NCBI GenBank assembly: GCA_938005615.1
Contig: CALLMV010000005.1
Location: forward strand, 72,323 to 105,657
Source of the DNA: an uncultured Verrucomicrobiae bacterium
GTDB lineage: Bacteria > Verrucomicrobiota > Verrucomicrobiia > JADLBR01 > CALLMV01
DNA: 33,335 bases
Direction: 5' to 3'
Shown piece by piece: positions 7,957 through 17,221 of this stretch. Each line of letters starts with the position of its first letter. The first letter of the stretch is position 1. A model generated the notes under the pieces. That model did no database searches. It saw nothing but the letters and a program-made list of their open reading frames with translations, and was not told the DNA's origin. The position numbers and the translations under genes were made by a program.

Positions 7957-10598
7957 TAAAAAGGATCATTAGTTTTGGCTTATTGATTTTGGTATTGGTG
8001 ATTGTATCAGGGCTAATTTTTCAAAGCGTAATCCTTGCCCGCGTCGTGTTGCCCTTGCTGGCACAGTCCAGCGGATTGAGACTCACTACAGCCCAGCATA
8101 GTTTGAATTTTTTATCTGGAGGAACACTCAAACAGGTAGTTTTCACTGCAGAAGAATTTGAGCTCTCTGCGGATGAAGTTCACATCATGTGGTCAGTCAA
8201 TCTGGGAGGTTGGCGAAATAAAAAAGTCACAATCACGGATGGACAGTTGAGGTTGACTTTTTTGGAAAACGTCTCCGTTCACAAAATGGATCACACTGTT
8301 TCCAACTCCATCGCCGGCCAGATCATGGGAAATTCTTCTTGGCTGTTGCCAGACAGGATAGAGCTGAAGCGTCTGCAGATTTTAAAGTTCAAACTGATTC
8401 GCAGACCTGACACAGAGATCACCCTAACCATCTCAGAAGCTAATATGATTTTGGGCGAAGATTACAACCCCTTTGTTTTTAGTATTTCTGGAGATCTATC
8501 GGTTGGGGAGGTTTTTAGTCTTACATCATTTAGCAAAATAGTCGGAGTCATCAGTCCTGACGGTAGCTGGAGCGGTAAAGTCTTAAACTCCGAGATTAGT
8601 TTACCAGTCCTACAAAGTCTTAGTTCGGCTGATGCAAATCTCAAGCTAACGGGATCAGTTCACGGAAAAGGATTGGGACTTTTTGATTTCGTTGGCGATT
8701 TGGTTTTGGACAACCAGGATTTTGGTAAAATTTTGATAGCTCTTTCCCCAGACCCACCAGCAAATACTGGTTTGCTAAAGTGGCAGCACAATTTAAATTC
8801 CGCAGCATTAAGAAAACTGTTTCCTTTTCTGGAGAAATTGCTGGAAGAGGATGGCATCCTCACAAACCAGGGTGATTTCTCATGGTCGCAGGACGAATCG
8901 GAGTTTCACTTCAATACCAAAATCAACGAACAATCCTTAGTTGATTTACTCATCTCTCGAACAGGTTCACAACCTTGGCTTTTGCAGCATTTTTCTCTTA
9001 ATTTAGAAAACAATCTCCTCCAAGCCACAGGGAAAGCACACAGTCAATCGGCTCCTTTGCGAGAAGCGAAACTTGTGGTTTCGGGAAAAATTCATCGACC
9101 AGAAGTTTTGCGCCAGTTTTTGCCAGCGCACTTGATTGTTGATTTTGAGGCACCCTTCATCTTTGAAAGTTTATTTCGCATGCAGCGCAGATACGCATTA
9201 AGTATCTTGCTAGATGTATTTTTGACCAACCTAAGCGTCAGTTTGCAGCAAATCGTGATCTCCAAACCCAAAGTAAAGATAAATACAGAAATGCAGTTAG
9301 ACTTTCCTCGAGGCTTTAGAATTGCTCATGTCGGTGCTGAGACTCCGGAAGGACACCTGTTTAATTACAACCCTAATTCCAAAGTAGCTTCTGGCAGTAA
9401 CATGATGTTCTTCAAAAAATTCGGCGATGTTACCACGCCATTTTTGAAGCTTGATACTTTTCATCTGACGCTTATCCCGGAAGGCGGATTTCGTCTTAAT
9501 GCCACGGGCTGCGACGCCCCAAATTCAGATTCTTGGCTATCTCCCTCAAGCAATGCCAATCCAGAAAAATGGGAACTAATTTTCGATTATTTTCAAAGTC
9601 ACTCCACCACTCAGCCGCGTGTGATTGTGAATGTAAACCTTCCTGAGAGCCAAGGGGCATTGAACTATTCAGCAGATTGGGATCCAGAAGTGGGAACAAC
9701 GCATCAACTCACTGCTCTAGGTGTAGATTTCAGCAAGATTACATCCCTATCGGAGCTGGGACTTGGTTATCTAGTTGAAATTGCGAAGTCTTCCACAGAT
9801 TTTGAATTGAACCTTGAGGTCGAGGATTCTGACATCCCCCGCCTTGGCAAAGGTGATGTAAAGGTGAAGGCTAAAAAATCCGACACGCTCATGCATGTAC
9901 AATCCTGCGACATCACTTTAGAAAATGGCGGCCTGAGTGCAGCGGGAGTTTTACATGTCAGCAAGGAATCGTTTCAACCGCACGACTTGAACGTTGCATT
10001 AAAGTCAATCGAACTGCCCGCATTTAAAAATTTAGTTCCGCAAGAAATTTCACCATATATGACGGGGCTCCTCACCTTGAACTTCGAATACCACCATCCA
10101 GTAGGTATCTCAAATCCTACAGGGCGCGGTAGCGCCGAGTGGTTTGATGCGAATATCGACTCAATCCCTCCAATAAAGCAACTTCTGTCTGATGCTGGAC
10201 AACGATTTTCGATACCCTTCGAAGCGATAAATCTAGAATCCGGAAATGCTCAGTTTGAATTTTCTGATAACACCTTGCATGCCAAGGAAATTTTCATTAC
10301 AGGTGCACGCGGTATGATCGAAGCATCTGCACAATACCAAGTTGCGAACGATCGGTTAATGGCCGAAATCACCCTCCACTTGGAAACTAACTTGCTGCGT
10401 CGTTCTCGATTCCGTTTAGGTAACACTGTGATAGGTGGCCAGACTATCGTGACCTTTGGACGCCAACAAGATGACTTCACCACACTGCCAGGAATACTCC
10501 CCTTGCGAGGGAACCTTCTCAACAAAGTACGCATCGAGCCAGACTGGCAGGCGTGGCTCAAGAGCGCCGGGCTTAATCAAAGGCCTCAGAATCGATAA
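7953..10598 (+). CDS. Large AsmA-like envelope protein, one N-terminal membrane anchor
   Basis: The 881-residue protein begins with a lysine-arginine pair and a hydrophobic helix at ~5-33, then a long domain of alternating short strands (periplasmic in the expected topology) with no cysteine-rich or enzymatic motif. The pattern of repeated TGSVHGKG/GDLVLDN-type beta segments and a C-terminal AsmA2-like part (about 720-840, around AEWFDANIDSIPPIKQL) resembles the AsmA/YhdP superfamily, beta-groove proteins implicated in phospholipid traffic to the outer membrane. Assignment rests on overall pattern and length rather than diagnostic residues. It starts inside the kinase stop (ATGA overlap), suggesting co-translation. 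Its codons are richer in T and A than those of neighbouring genes. Confidence 0.6.
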   Translation: MIKRIISFGLLILVLVIVSGLIFQSVILARVVLPLLAQSSGLRLTTAQHSLNFLSGGTLKQVVFTAEEFELSADEVHIMWSVNLGGWRNKKVTITDGQLRLTFLENVSVHKMDHTVSNSIAGQIMGNSSWLLPDRIELKRLQILKFKLIRRPDTEITLTISEANMILGEDYNPFVFSISGDLSVGEVFSLTSFSKIVGVISPDGSWSGKVLNSEISLPVLQSLSSADANLKLTGSVHGKGLGLFDFVGDLVLDNQDFGKILIALSPDPPANTGLLKWQHNLNSAALRKLFPFLEKLLEEDGILTNQGDFSWSQDESEFHFNTKINEQSLVDLLISRTGSQPWLLQHFSLNLENNLLQATGKAHSQSAPLREAKLVVSGKIHRPEVLRQFLPAHLIVDFEAPFIFESLFRMQRRYALSILLDVFLTNLSVSLQQIVISKPKVKINTEMQLDFPRGFRIAHVGAETPEGHLFNYNPNSKVASGSNMMFFKKFGDVTTPFLKLDTFHLTLIPEGGFRLNATGCDAPNSDSWLSPSSNANPEKWELIFDYFQSHSTTQPRVIVNVNLPESQGALNYSADWDPEVGTTHQLTALGVDFSKITSLSELGLGYLVEIAKSSTDFELNLEVEDSDIPRLGKGDVKVKAKKSDTLMHVQSCDITLENGGLSAAGVLHVSKESFQPHDLNVALKSIELPAFKNLVPQEISPYMTGLLTLNFEYHHPVGISNPTGRGSAEWFDANIDSIPPIKQLLSDAGQRFSIPFEAINLESGNAQFEFSDNTLHAKEIFITGARGMIEASAQYQVANDRLMAEITLHLETNLLRRSRFRLGNTVIGGQTIVTFGRQQDDFTTLPGILPLRGNLLNKVRIEPDWQAWLKSAGLNQRPQNR

Positions 10599-10715
10599 TT
10601 ATACTTTGACCGCTCTGCCTCCAATTATGGATTTTCTTGCATCCTAGTTTAAGGAAGCGGTATTGATGTTTATGGTTTTCTGCTCGCTGCGCTACACATC
10701 GCATCCGTGTTCTCA

Positions 10716-11174
10716 ATGAAATTAAGTGAATTGCTCAAGCCGGATTTGATCAACCTGCAGATCCAAGCGCAAAGCTCGCAGGATGCAATTCGGGAGATTG
10801 CCGCACCCCTCGCTCAAGACCCACGAGTCTCCGACTTAAACAGATTTCTGCAAGAAGTCCTGCATCGCGAAACTGTAGAGTCAACCTGCCTTGGATGCGG
10901 AGTAGCTCTACCACATGCCCGGATTGATGTGGTAACAGACATGGTCGTAGCCGTAGGCGTTTCAAGACAGGGAATCCTTTTCGAAAACGGAAACCAAGTT
11001 GTACATCTGATCTTTGTCGTGGGCACACCCAAATGCCTTGCCACGGAATACCTGCGGATGGTTGGGACGATTGCAAGGCTCCTCAAGGATGAAGAGTTTC
11101 GAGGACAACTGATCCAAGCTTCTACAAAGCAAGAATTCATTTCACTCGTCTCAGCGCGAGAAAATCGTAATTGA
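10716..11174 (+). CDS. PTS EIIA type-2 domain protein (PtsN-like)
   Basis: A 152-residue single-domain EIIA of the fructose/mannitol/nitrogen type. It starts MKLSELLKPD; the phosphorylatable histidine is His67 in GVALPHARID. The rest (VVAVGVSRQGI, HLIFVVGTP, LRMVGTIARLL) follows the PtsN fold. Such stand-alone EIIA proteins relay phosphate from EI/HPr and usually regulate potassium transport, kinases or transport rather than move sugar. No EIIB, EIIC, HPr, rpoN or hpf lies in the window. It is 117 bases downstream of the AsmA-like gene on the same strand, so it may share that transcript. No SD sequence or clear promoter precedes the ATG. It is convergent with accC. Confidence 0.88.
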   Translation: MKLSELLKPDLINLQIQAQSSQDAIREIAAPLAQDPRVSDLNRFLQEVLHRETVESTCLGCGVALPHARIDVVTDMVVAVGVSRQGILFENGNQVVHLIFVVGTPKCLATEYLRMVGTIARLLKDEEFRGQLIQASTKQEFISLVSARENRN

Positions 11175-11216
11175 GTTTGATATAAACGGGTACAGATTGC
11201 TGACCGATCTTGCAGT

Positions 11217-12587
11217 TTAAACCGCAGCTTCAATTACAGACCTGGTCTTTGAGAGAAGTTTCTCAAGAAATGCTGTTGAGTACCTCCCTCTGCGAAAATC
11301 TGGGTCCTTGAGAATCAGACCCGCAATCGGTACTGTAGTTTTTATCCCTTCGATGTGAAATTCATCTAGTGCCCTAGCTAGTCGCGAGATGGCGTGTCCG
11401 CGGTTTTCACCGTATGCGATAATTTTCGCAACCATACTGTCATAATAAGGCGGAATGCTGTAACCAGCACGAATGTGACTATCCACGCGAATACCAGGCC
11501 CACCTGGCAAGTAAAGACTGGTAATGCGGCCCGGGCATGGGCGAAATTCATTAAAAGGATCCTCCGCGTTCACTCGTACTTCTATCGCATGTCCGCGGGG
11601 CAGAAACGCCTCGGCATGGTCTGGCAAGGGTTCGCCAGCAGCCACTAAAATCTGCTGCCTCACTAAATCGATGCCCCAGACTTCCTCAGTGACAGGGTGT
11701 TCGACTTGGATGCGTGTGTTCATCTCCATGAAGTAAAAATTGCCATCATCATCAACAAGAAACTCCAAGGTGCCCGCATTTTCATACTTCACAGCCTGAC
11801 AAAGTTTAACAGCAGCCCGACACATAGCTGCACGTGTTTTTTCATCAATCAGCGGAGATGGACATTCCTCAATCAATTTTTGATTCCTTCTTTGAATCGA
11901 GCAATCCCGCTCTCCCAAAGTCAAAACGCGTCCCCGCGAATCAGCTATCACCTGAATCTCCACGTGGTGGGGATTTTCGATCAATTTTTCAATATATACC
12001 TCACCGCTGCCAAAGGCCTTCTCAGCCTCAGAGCGAGCTGCGTGGTAACCTTGCACCAGCGAAGCATCATTATGGGCAGGGCGCATCCCGCGGCCCCCGC
12101 CGCCAGCCACAGCCTTAATCATAACGGGGTAGCCGATTCGTTGGGCGATCTTTAATGCCTCTGACTCGCTGGGCACGGTGCCATCACTTCCCGGTGTGAT
12201 GGGCACGCCAGCTTTTTTTGCAGTCTGCCGAGCTTCGTTCTTATCGCCCATCCGAGAGATAGCATCTTTCTTGGGTCCGATGAATTTAATTTTGCAGCGT
12301 TCACAAACTTCAGCAAAATGCTCCTTTTCGCTCAGAAACCCATATCCTGGATGAATAGCATCCACGTCGGCCACCTCTGCAGCAGCTATAATCCGATCCA
12401 TCCGGAGGTAGCTTTCTGAACTGGGCCCATCACCTATGCATAGCGCTTCATCGGCAATTTGCACATGATGTGAATCTTTGTCTGCACTTGAATAAACGGC
12501 GACTGTTTTGATGCCTAAGTCCCGACATGCGCGAATCACACGCACAGCAATTTCTCCGCGATTAGCTATGAGAATTTTATCAAACAT
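11217..12587 (-). CDS. accC: Acetyl-CoA carboxylase, biotin carboxylase subunit
   Basis: AccC carboxylates the biotin on AccB using ATP and bicarbonate, the first step of fatty-acid synthesis. The 456-residue protein has the family's expected length. Visible features: N-terminal [19 protein letters not shown], the HPGYGFLSE segment, the ATP-grasp glycine loop [11 protein letters not shown], the [12 protein letters not shown] motif, and the catalytic/metal region [14 protein letters not shown]. All are intact. It follows accB on the same strand with an 86-base gap that holds a weak hairpin with a T run and a possible internal promoter. The carboxyltransferase genes accA/accD are not in the window. 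Confidence 0.98.
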   Translation of the reverse strand: MFDKILIANRGEIAVRVIRACRDLGIKTVAVYSSADKDSHHVQIADEALCIGDGPSSESYLRMDRIIAAAEVADVDAIHPGYGFLSEKEHFAEVCERCKIKFIGPKKDAISRMGDKNEARQTAKKAGVPITPGSDGTVPSESEALKIAQRIGYPVMIKAVAGGGGRGMRPAHNDASLVQGYHAARSEAEKAFGSGEVYIEKLIENPHHVEIQVIADSRGRVLTLGERDCSIQRRNQKLIEECPSPLIDEKTRAAMCRAAVKLCQAVKYENAGTLEFLVDDDGNFYFMEMNTRIQVEHPVTEEVWGIDLVRQQILVAAGEPLPDHAEAFLPRGHAIEVRVNAEDPFNEFRPCPGRITSLYLPGGPGIRVDSHIRAGYSIPPYYDSMVAKIIAYGENRGHAISRLARALDEFHIEGIKTTVPIAGLILKDPDFRRGRYSTAFLEKLLSKTRSVIEAAV

Positions 12588-12623
12588 GAAATTGCGAATT
12601 TTGTTCTAAAAATAATAAAAAAC

Positions 12624-12652
12624 AGTCAAAAAACGCATTCTCTTGAAAGAAT
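12624..12652 (-). promoter_or_regulatory. Weak attenuator hairpin plus possible internal promoter between accB and accC
   Basis: Read on the minus strand, ATTCT (12648-12652) pairs with AGAAT (12637-12641) across a six-base loop, followed closely by six T. Overlapping the T run is TTGACT (12624-12629, five of six -35 matches), 42 bases before the accC ATG, which would give a short leader. The stem is short and a -10 is not clear. Confidence 0.3.
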
Positions 12653-12673
12653 TCCGCATATTTTGATGTTTTT

Positions 12674-13153
12674 TTAGGACGTTTTTACTCGGAACAATAC
12701 TTGACCAAATTCAACGGACTTCCCATTTTCTGCCAAGACTTCCGTAATAGTCCCACTAACTTCCGCCTTTATCTCGTTCATCACTTTCATTGCTTCAACA
12801 ATACAGACGACGGTATCCTGATTAATTTGCTTTCCGACCTCTACGTAAGGGGCTGCATCTGGCGAGGGAGAGCGGTAAAACGTTCCCACCATCGGGGATT
12901 TAATTTCGACAATATTTTGAGCAGATGCTTCCGAAGCGACTCCCTGAGGAGCAGAAGAGACTTTTGGCTCAAAGTGTGATATTTGAGGAAAACCAGCTCC
13001 TACTGGGGGAAAATTTTGGTAGATTGCGTGATTTTGGGCCGATTCTCCTGCCTTTTTAATCCTAATTTTGTAGCCTTCTTTTTCCAGATCGAACTCGGAA
13101 ATTTGATTTTTGGTCATTAACTCAATAATCGCCTTAATTTCCTTGAGGTCCAT
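12674..13153 (-). CDS. accB: Acetyl-CoA carboxylase biotin carboxyl carrier protein
   Basis: AccB carries the biotin that AccC carboxylates. From MDLKEIKAI (start 13153) it has 159 residues: an N-terminal helical segment (1-35), a Pro/Ala/Ser-rich linker (~40-80), and a biotinyl domain (82-159) with the PMVGTFYR strand and the biotinylation site EAMKVMNEI, Lys123. The domain ends with FGQVLFRVK as usual. The start is set by homology and by AAGG about eight bases upstream; a longer frame beginning MRRAAQGSQ has no support. It leads the accB-accC unit. A 275-base spacer separates it from the SDR gene upstream, so it probably has its own promoter. Confidence 0.97.
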   Translation of the reverse strand: MDLKEIKAIIELMTKNQISEFDLEKEGYKIRIKKAGESAQNHAIYQNFPPVGAGFPQISHFEPKVSSAPQGVASEASAQNIVEIKSPMVGTFYRSPSPDAAPYVEVGKQINQDTVVCIVEAMKVMNEIKAEVSGTITEVLAENGKSVEFGQVLFRVKTS

Positions 13154-13161
13154 TTGTGAAC

Positions 13162-13188
13162 CTTGTGCAGCACGTCTCATCAGTTCAA
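13162..13188 (-). promoter_or_regulatory. Candidate promoter of accB
   Basis: Minus-strand TTGAAC (13183-13188), a 15-base spacer and CACAAG (13162-13167) lie eight bases before the accB ATG. The short spacer and an overlapping AAGG, which could be a ribosome binding site, make this one of the less certain cases. Confidence 0.3.
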
Positions 13189-13388
13189 GACGCTATTTAT
13201 TCGTTTTCAGTTTTGCAACAAATATCCTCAAAACGGATAAAATTAACTCAAAACTGCCCAAAAAATCACCAAAAAGATAAAAACCATCTAAATATCAGGT
13301 CAACCCCAGGGAGAAAAGGGATTGTATTTCGCAAACGGCTTAAAGCGATCGGCGGTATAACCCTAAACAGTTTCGATAGGAATAATTA

Positions 13389-13410
13389 CTCTGCTGAAAT
13401 TATTTCAGAG
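13389..13410. repeat. Dyad-symmetric element in the SDR-accB spacer
   Basis: CTGAAAT (13394-13400) and ATTTCAG (13402-13408) form a near-perfect palindrome around one base. An alternative outer pairing is CTCTG (13389-13393) with CAGAG (13406-13410). It could be an operator or the end of the nuo-SDR transcript, but no T run follows on the minus strand. The rest of the spacer shows no gene. Confidence 0.35.
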
Positions 13411-13455
13411 GTTTGTGCACATCTCGCGAGTGCAAAACATTTCTAATAGTCAGTT

Positions 13456-14181
13456 TTATTTTTTGCTTGATACACGTATTGTTGACATACCACCATCGAG
13501 ACTAATCACCTGACCGGTAACCCAGGATGAAGCCGGAGACATAAGCCAATAAGCTGCTTCTGCGATATCTTCTGGGGTGCCAATGCGACCTAGAGGATGC
13601 ATTGCTTGAGATGCGGCCAAAGATGCCTCGTTGCCAGTTATTCTGGCAGTCAAAGGAGTAGCTACCAAACCTGGAGCGATCGCATTTACTCGCACTCCAC
13701 GTAAAGCATAAGTGGCCGCAGCTGATCGAACCAGAGCCTCCACTCCACCCTTTGCTGCAGCAATTGCTTCGTGGTTAGCAAGCCCAATGCGTGCAGCAAC
13801 TGAACTAAAGAAAAGCAACGACACTGGTCTTCCAGAATTGAACTTCATTGCAGCGCGTAAAACATAAAACGCGGGCGTTAAATTTTGAGTAATCGTCAGT
13901 TCCCAATCTTCGTTTGTCGTTAGGTGCGCTGGCTTCAGAAGCAGACTTCCTACAGATAAACAGATTGCATCGACTTCAGCTGCTTCCTTGATGATGCTAT
14001 CAACCTGTTCAACAAAACGGACATCACAGGTTTTGAAGCTCGCAGATGGAATCTCTGAACTGAGATTTCTTAGTTTCGTTTCGTCACGAGCGGCGAGTAA
14101 CAACTCCCATCCGTTGGCAGCACACTTTTTCGCAACTGCTGAACCTATACCACCGCTAGCTCCAAAAATAATCGCTTTCAC
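13456..14181 (-). CDS. SDR-family protein lacking the catalytic tyrosine
   Basis: A 241-residue Rossmann-fold short-chain dehydrogenase/reductase. The cofactor loop GASGGIG (7-13), the Asp of CDV (52-54), the catalytic Ser127 (FSSVAAR) and the late NAIAPGLVATP and SLDGGM motifs are present. In the usual Tyr-x-x-x-Lys motif, however, the Tyr position is Ile140 (HEAIAAAKGG), with Lys144 kept. I recall an SDR subgroup with this HEAIAAAK pattern; classical oxidoreduction would be impaired, so the role is uncertain. The start is GTG at 14181, 13 bases after the nuoN stop, with AAAGG immediately before it, so it is read from the nuo transcript. Its downstream spacer ends the operon. Confidence 0.85.
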   Translation of the reverse strand: MKAIIFGASGGIGSAVAKKCAANGWELLLAARDETKLRNLSSEIPSASFKTCDVRFVEQVDSIIKEAAEVDAICLSVGSLLLKPAHLTTNEDWELTITQNLTPAFYVLRAAMKFNSGRPVSLLFFSSVAARIGLANHEAIAAAKGGVEALVRSAAATYALRGVRVNAIAPGLVATPLTARITGNEASLAASQAMHPLGRIGTPEDIAEAAYWLMSPASSWVTGQVISLDGGMSTIRVSSKK

Positions 14182-14194
14182 ACCTTTAGGTTGC

Positions 14195-15637
14195 TCATTG
14201 AAATACCGTGGTCAACTTGACAAAAAGATTCGGCGTAAATCCGGCAACCAATGTTAAGGCTAACAGTAGTGATACGCAAAACCTATAACCTAGCGGCATA
14301 CCGACTCGAACCCCTCCAGAAAAAACGTCCGAAGCTGCCTCGAAGAATACATTTCGTACGATACCCAAATAATACACGACAGAGATTACTGCTCCAATAA
14401 CGGCTATGACCGTTTGCAGTTGATAACCAGCGGCCCATGCAGAACTGAGAGCAAACCATTTCGCCCAAAAGCCTGCCATCGGTGGTATGCCTGCAAGAGA
14501 TGCCACGGAAAGCGCACACACCCAACCCAAGGTAGGGTTCACATTTGCAAGGCCCGCAATCTCCGAAAAACCAAATTGTATTTTTCCTGTCTGCACTGAA
14601 AGATGACCGATGAGGAGCATAAGCAAAAGCAGAGAAATCCCATAAACAAAAATGTAAAATAACGCAGCATTCAGAGCATCTTCACCACCACCACAGAGTG
14701 CTAAAAGGATAAAACCTGCGTTAGCCACACCAGAATAGCCAATCAGGCGCGATAAATCTCTCTGAGCTAATCCGCCTAAACTCCCAAATAGGATAGAAGA
14801 AACTGCAATCCATGATAAGAAAGTCCCAAAACTAACCGTCATGAAACTCAAGGGGCCACCGGGTCCAAGCAGCATGACAAGCGCGGCAAAACCTGCGGTC
14901 TTTGATCCAACAGATAGAAACGCCGTAGCTGAATGCGGCGCACCCTGATAAACATCAGGAGCCCACCAATGGAAAGGAATCAGGCTCGCCTTGAATGATA
15001 TCCCTGCCAGAACCATAAAAGTACCACTAATGAATACAGGATTTTCCAGTAGTTTCTTGCCTGAATGGGCAATCGAGCTTACGACGTCCGCATAAAGAAG
15101 GTGCCCTGAAGATCCGTAAATCAAAGCTATCCCAAAAACAAGGAATGCGGTCGAAAGTCCGCCAGTAATCAAATATTTCAGCCCGGCCTCCAGCGAGATC
15201 GCTTCCTTCCTACGAAGACTCACTAACACATAAAAACTGATGGTCACGAGTTCAATCGCAACAAACAAAAGTAAAAAATCTCTTGCGGAGGCCATCAGCC
15301 CCATTCCTGCGATTACAAACCATGACAGTGAAACAGATTCTCGAACCGGATCACTTTTAGAAGCATTTTCCCGGATAGCCATCCAAGTAGAGGCTATTCC
15401 CGCAGCCACACAAATAGCCTTAAAGAAAAGCGTAATCTGATTAGACTCATAACTTCCCTCGAATGCTAGGCCCTGATATCCAGGCAAAAAAAGGCCCACC
15501 AAAGCAGCAATCATCAAACCCAAAGATATCATCCCCAGGGGTATGATACCCTTTTTCTCAGATAGAAATACATCCAGTAGCAAGATAAAAGAGCCTATAA
15601 CAAGCCACCAAAATTCCTGAACATTCCACCAATTCAT
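14195..15637 (-). CDS. nuoN: NADH-quinone oxidoreductase subunit N
   Basis: NuoN is one of three antiporter-like proton-pumping subunits of the complex I membrane arm. The 480-residue protein is strongly hydrophobic, with about 14 predicted helices. Key charged residues are present: Glu129 (VAIELVTISFY), Lys216 in FKASLIPFHWWAPD and Lys246 (VGSKTAG). The start overlaps the nuoM stop by four bases (ATGA) and has a GAGG ten bases upstream, a genuine SD. Last of the six nuo genes here; the SDR gene follows. Confidence 0.96.
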   Translation of the reverse strand: MNWWNVQEFWWLVIGSFILLLDVFLSEKKGIIPLGMISLGLMIAALVGLFLPGYQGLAFEGSYESNQITLFFKAICVAAGIASTWMAIRENASKSDPVRESVSLSWFVIAGMGLMASARDFLLLFVAIELVTISFYVLVSLRRKEAISLEAGLKYLITGGLSTAFLVFGIALIYGSSGHLLYADVVSSIAHSGKKLLENPVFISGTFMVLAGISFKASLIPFHWWAPDVYQGAPHSATAFLSVGSKTAGFAALVMLLGPGGPLSFMTVSFGTFLSWIAVSSILFGSLGGLAQRDLSRLIGYSGVANAGFILLALCGGGEDALNAALFYIFVYGISLLLLMLLIGHLSVQTGKIQFGFSEIAGLANVNPTLGWVCALSVASLAGIPPMAGFWAKWFALSSAWAAGYQLQTVIAVIGAVISVVYYLGIVRNVFFEAASDVFSGGVRVGMPLGYRFCVSLLLALTLVAGFTPNLFVKLTTVFQ

Positions 15638-17220
15638 TTGGATTTATCCTCAACTAATGCTTTTGCAAGAGATCCTCCCTGCTTTGCCAAATCAAGATTA
15701 CGACCAACACCCGCATTCAACACCCTGATCTGATTCTCAACAGTCTCTGAAGCCGGCTTGAGTAGAGTATTTGGCAAGATGCCCCAAAGCACCAAAGCAG
15801 CACTTAAAATCAGAGAGCCCAATCTGAAGCCAATTTCTGGTTGAGAATACGTGGCGCTGACAGACAACTCCGAACGAACAAGGCCGCCACCTAACTGAAA
15901 TATCTTTCGGAAGGCTCGTAACAAAACAATTGCAGAAATCAAAATCCCGACTACTGCCACGGCCGTCAAAATGGGCATCTTCGCAAAAGAACCCATTAAA
16001 AGCGATATTTCCCCAGCAAACGGGGCCAAACCAGGCAAACCCAAAGAAGCCATTAGCGCCAAGCCAAAAACAAAAATCAGCGAGTGCTCTTTGACTCCAG
16101 TTCCTTCCAGTTCATCCAAGCGCAAATTCGCAGAAAATTTTCTCAACCGGTCTGCGTACCCAAAAAGTGCTGCTGTAGCCAAGCCATGGCCAAACATCAA
16201 CATCACAACCGCAGTCTGGGATGTGCCAGTATCAGCAAGAATCCCGAGCACTAAATAGCCCATGTGCATGAGACTCAGGTATCCTAACATTAAGTCCAAG
16301 CGTTCCTGCCTTAAAGCGGCTAATCCCAAAATCAAAATGTTACAACCAGCCAACACACTAAGCAGGGGCAAGATCGTTTCTTGCACGCCTTCTAAATACG
16401 CCAGCGGAATCACTCCGCCGATTAATTTTAGCAAAATAAATACACCAAAGTTTTTTAAAACACCTGCGTGAATCATCGCTACCCCAGCCGGTGCCGAAGC
16501 ATAACCGTTAGGTGCCCAAGAGTAGAAAGGAAATAAACCAAACAAAACACCAAAACCTAAAAACAGGGTGCTAAAAATCCAGAATGGTACGTTTTGTAAA
16601 CCAACGTCTGCCTGGATGTATTCTTGAAGCGCTGAAAAATTAGATGTCCGAACATCTGGTGGCATTAATTGAAGTAGTCCAATCAAACCTACCAAGCCGA
16701 TAAGACTGCCCAAGACTAGGTAAACAGTCATTCTCAATGCCACACTCGCCCTTGAAAAACCATGGCCGTACCGCCCGATTAAAATAAATGTCGGGATTAA
16801 CGCGACCTCGTGAAATACAAACATCGAAATGACATCCACACTAGCAAAAGCGGCGGTCGCACCAAGCGATGTGAGAAGTAATAGAACAAAAAATTCCGCT
16901 TCACGCGGCTTTTCACAACGAGTAAACAACACTGCCACAAAGGCTACCAACACACTTAAAAGAACTAGCGGCATACTAACGCCATCAACATCGAAACCAA
17001 AATCCACACGTCCTACCAGCGGCATCTGTACCCAGGTTGTCTTCCAAGCATCAACAATTCCCCTGGAACCCCCACTCGTGACCACAAACAATGCTAAACC
17101 AGCAAGAAGAGCAGAGCCTGTTGCAAGCAAAGCAAGCAGTCTTGCCGGAGCCCCTAGCAAAATCAGGAAAACTCCCAACAGGGGAGCGCCTAAAACAGTC
17201 CAAAGTATAAACTGATCCAT
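15634..17220 (-). CDS. nuoM: NADH-quinone oxidoreductase subunit M, divergent type
   Basis: A 528-residue antiporter-like subunit of complex I with about 14 helices. Glu138 in FHEVALIPTF is conserved and Lys256 in GVLKNFG matches the second key lysine. The region usually reading AFAVK-P-LFPFHTWLPDAH is instead GFGVLFGLFPFYSWAPNGY (222-240), so the first pump lysine appears to be Leu226, and the His and Asp after PF are Tyr and Asn. I recall this divergent NuoM type from PVC bacteria. The N-terminal part and a long basic/Gln-rich C-terminal tail (about 490-528) fit the family's length. It starts one base after the nuoL stop and overlaps nuoN by four bases. Confidence 0.93.
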   Translation of the reverse strand: MDQFILWTVLGAPLLGVFLILLGAPARLLALLATGSALLAGLALFVVTSGGSRGIVDAWKTTWVQMPLVGRVDFGFDVDGVSMPLVLLSVLVAFVAVLFTRCEKPREAEFFVLLLLTSLGATAAFASVDVISMFVFHEVALIPTFILIGRYGHGFSRASVALRMTVYLVLGSLIGLVGLIGLLQLMPPDVRTSNFSALQEYIQADVGLQNVPFWIFSTLFLGFGVLFGLFPFYSWAPNGYASAPAGVAMIHAGVLKNFGVFILLKLIGGVIPLAYLEGVQETILPLLSVLAGCNILILGLAALRQERLDLMLGYLSLMHMGYLVLGILADTGTSQTAVVMLMFGHGLATAALFGYADRLRKFSANLRLDELEGTGVKEHSLIFVFGLALMASLGLPGLAPFAGEISLLMGSFAKMPILTAVAVVGILISAIVLLRAFRKIFQLGGGLVRSELSVSATYSQPEIGFRLGSLILSAALVLWGILPNTLLKPASETVENQIRVLNAGVGRNLDLAKQGGSLAKALVEDKSK

Positions 17221-17221
17221 A

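Noticed and set aside
13156-13446. 96-residue + strand frame in the accB-SDR spacer
   Set aside because: It overlaps the accB start, has no recognisable motif or ribosome binding site, and has a composition typical of non-coding DNA.
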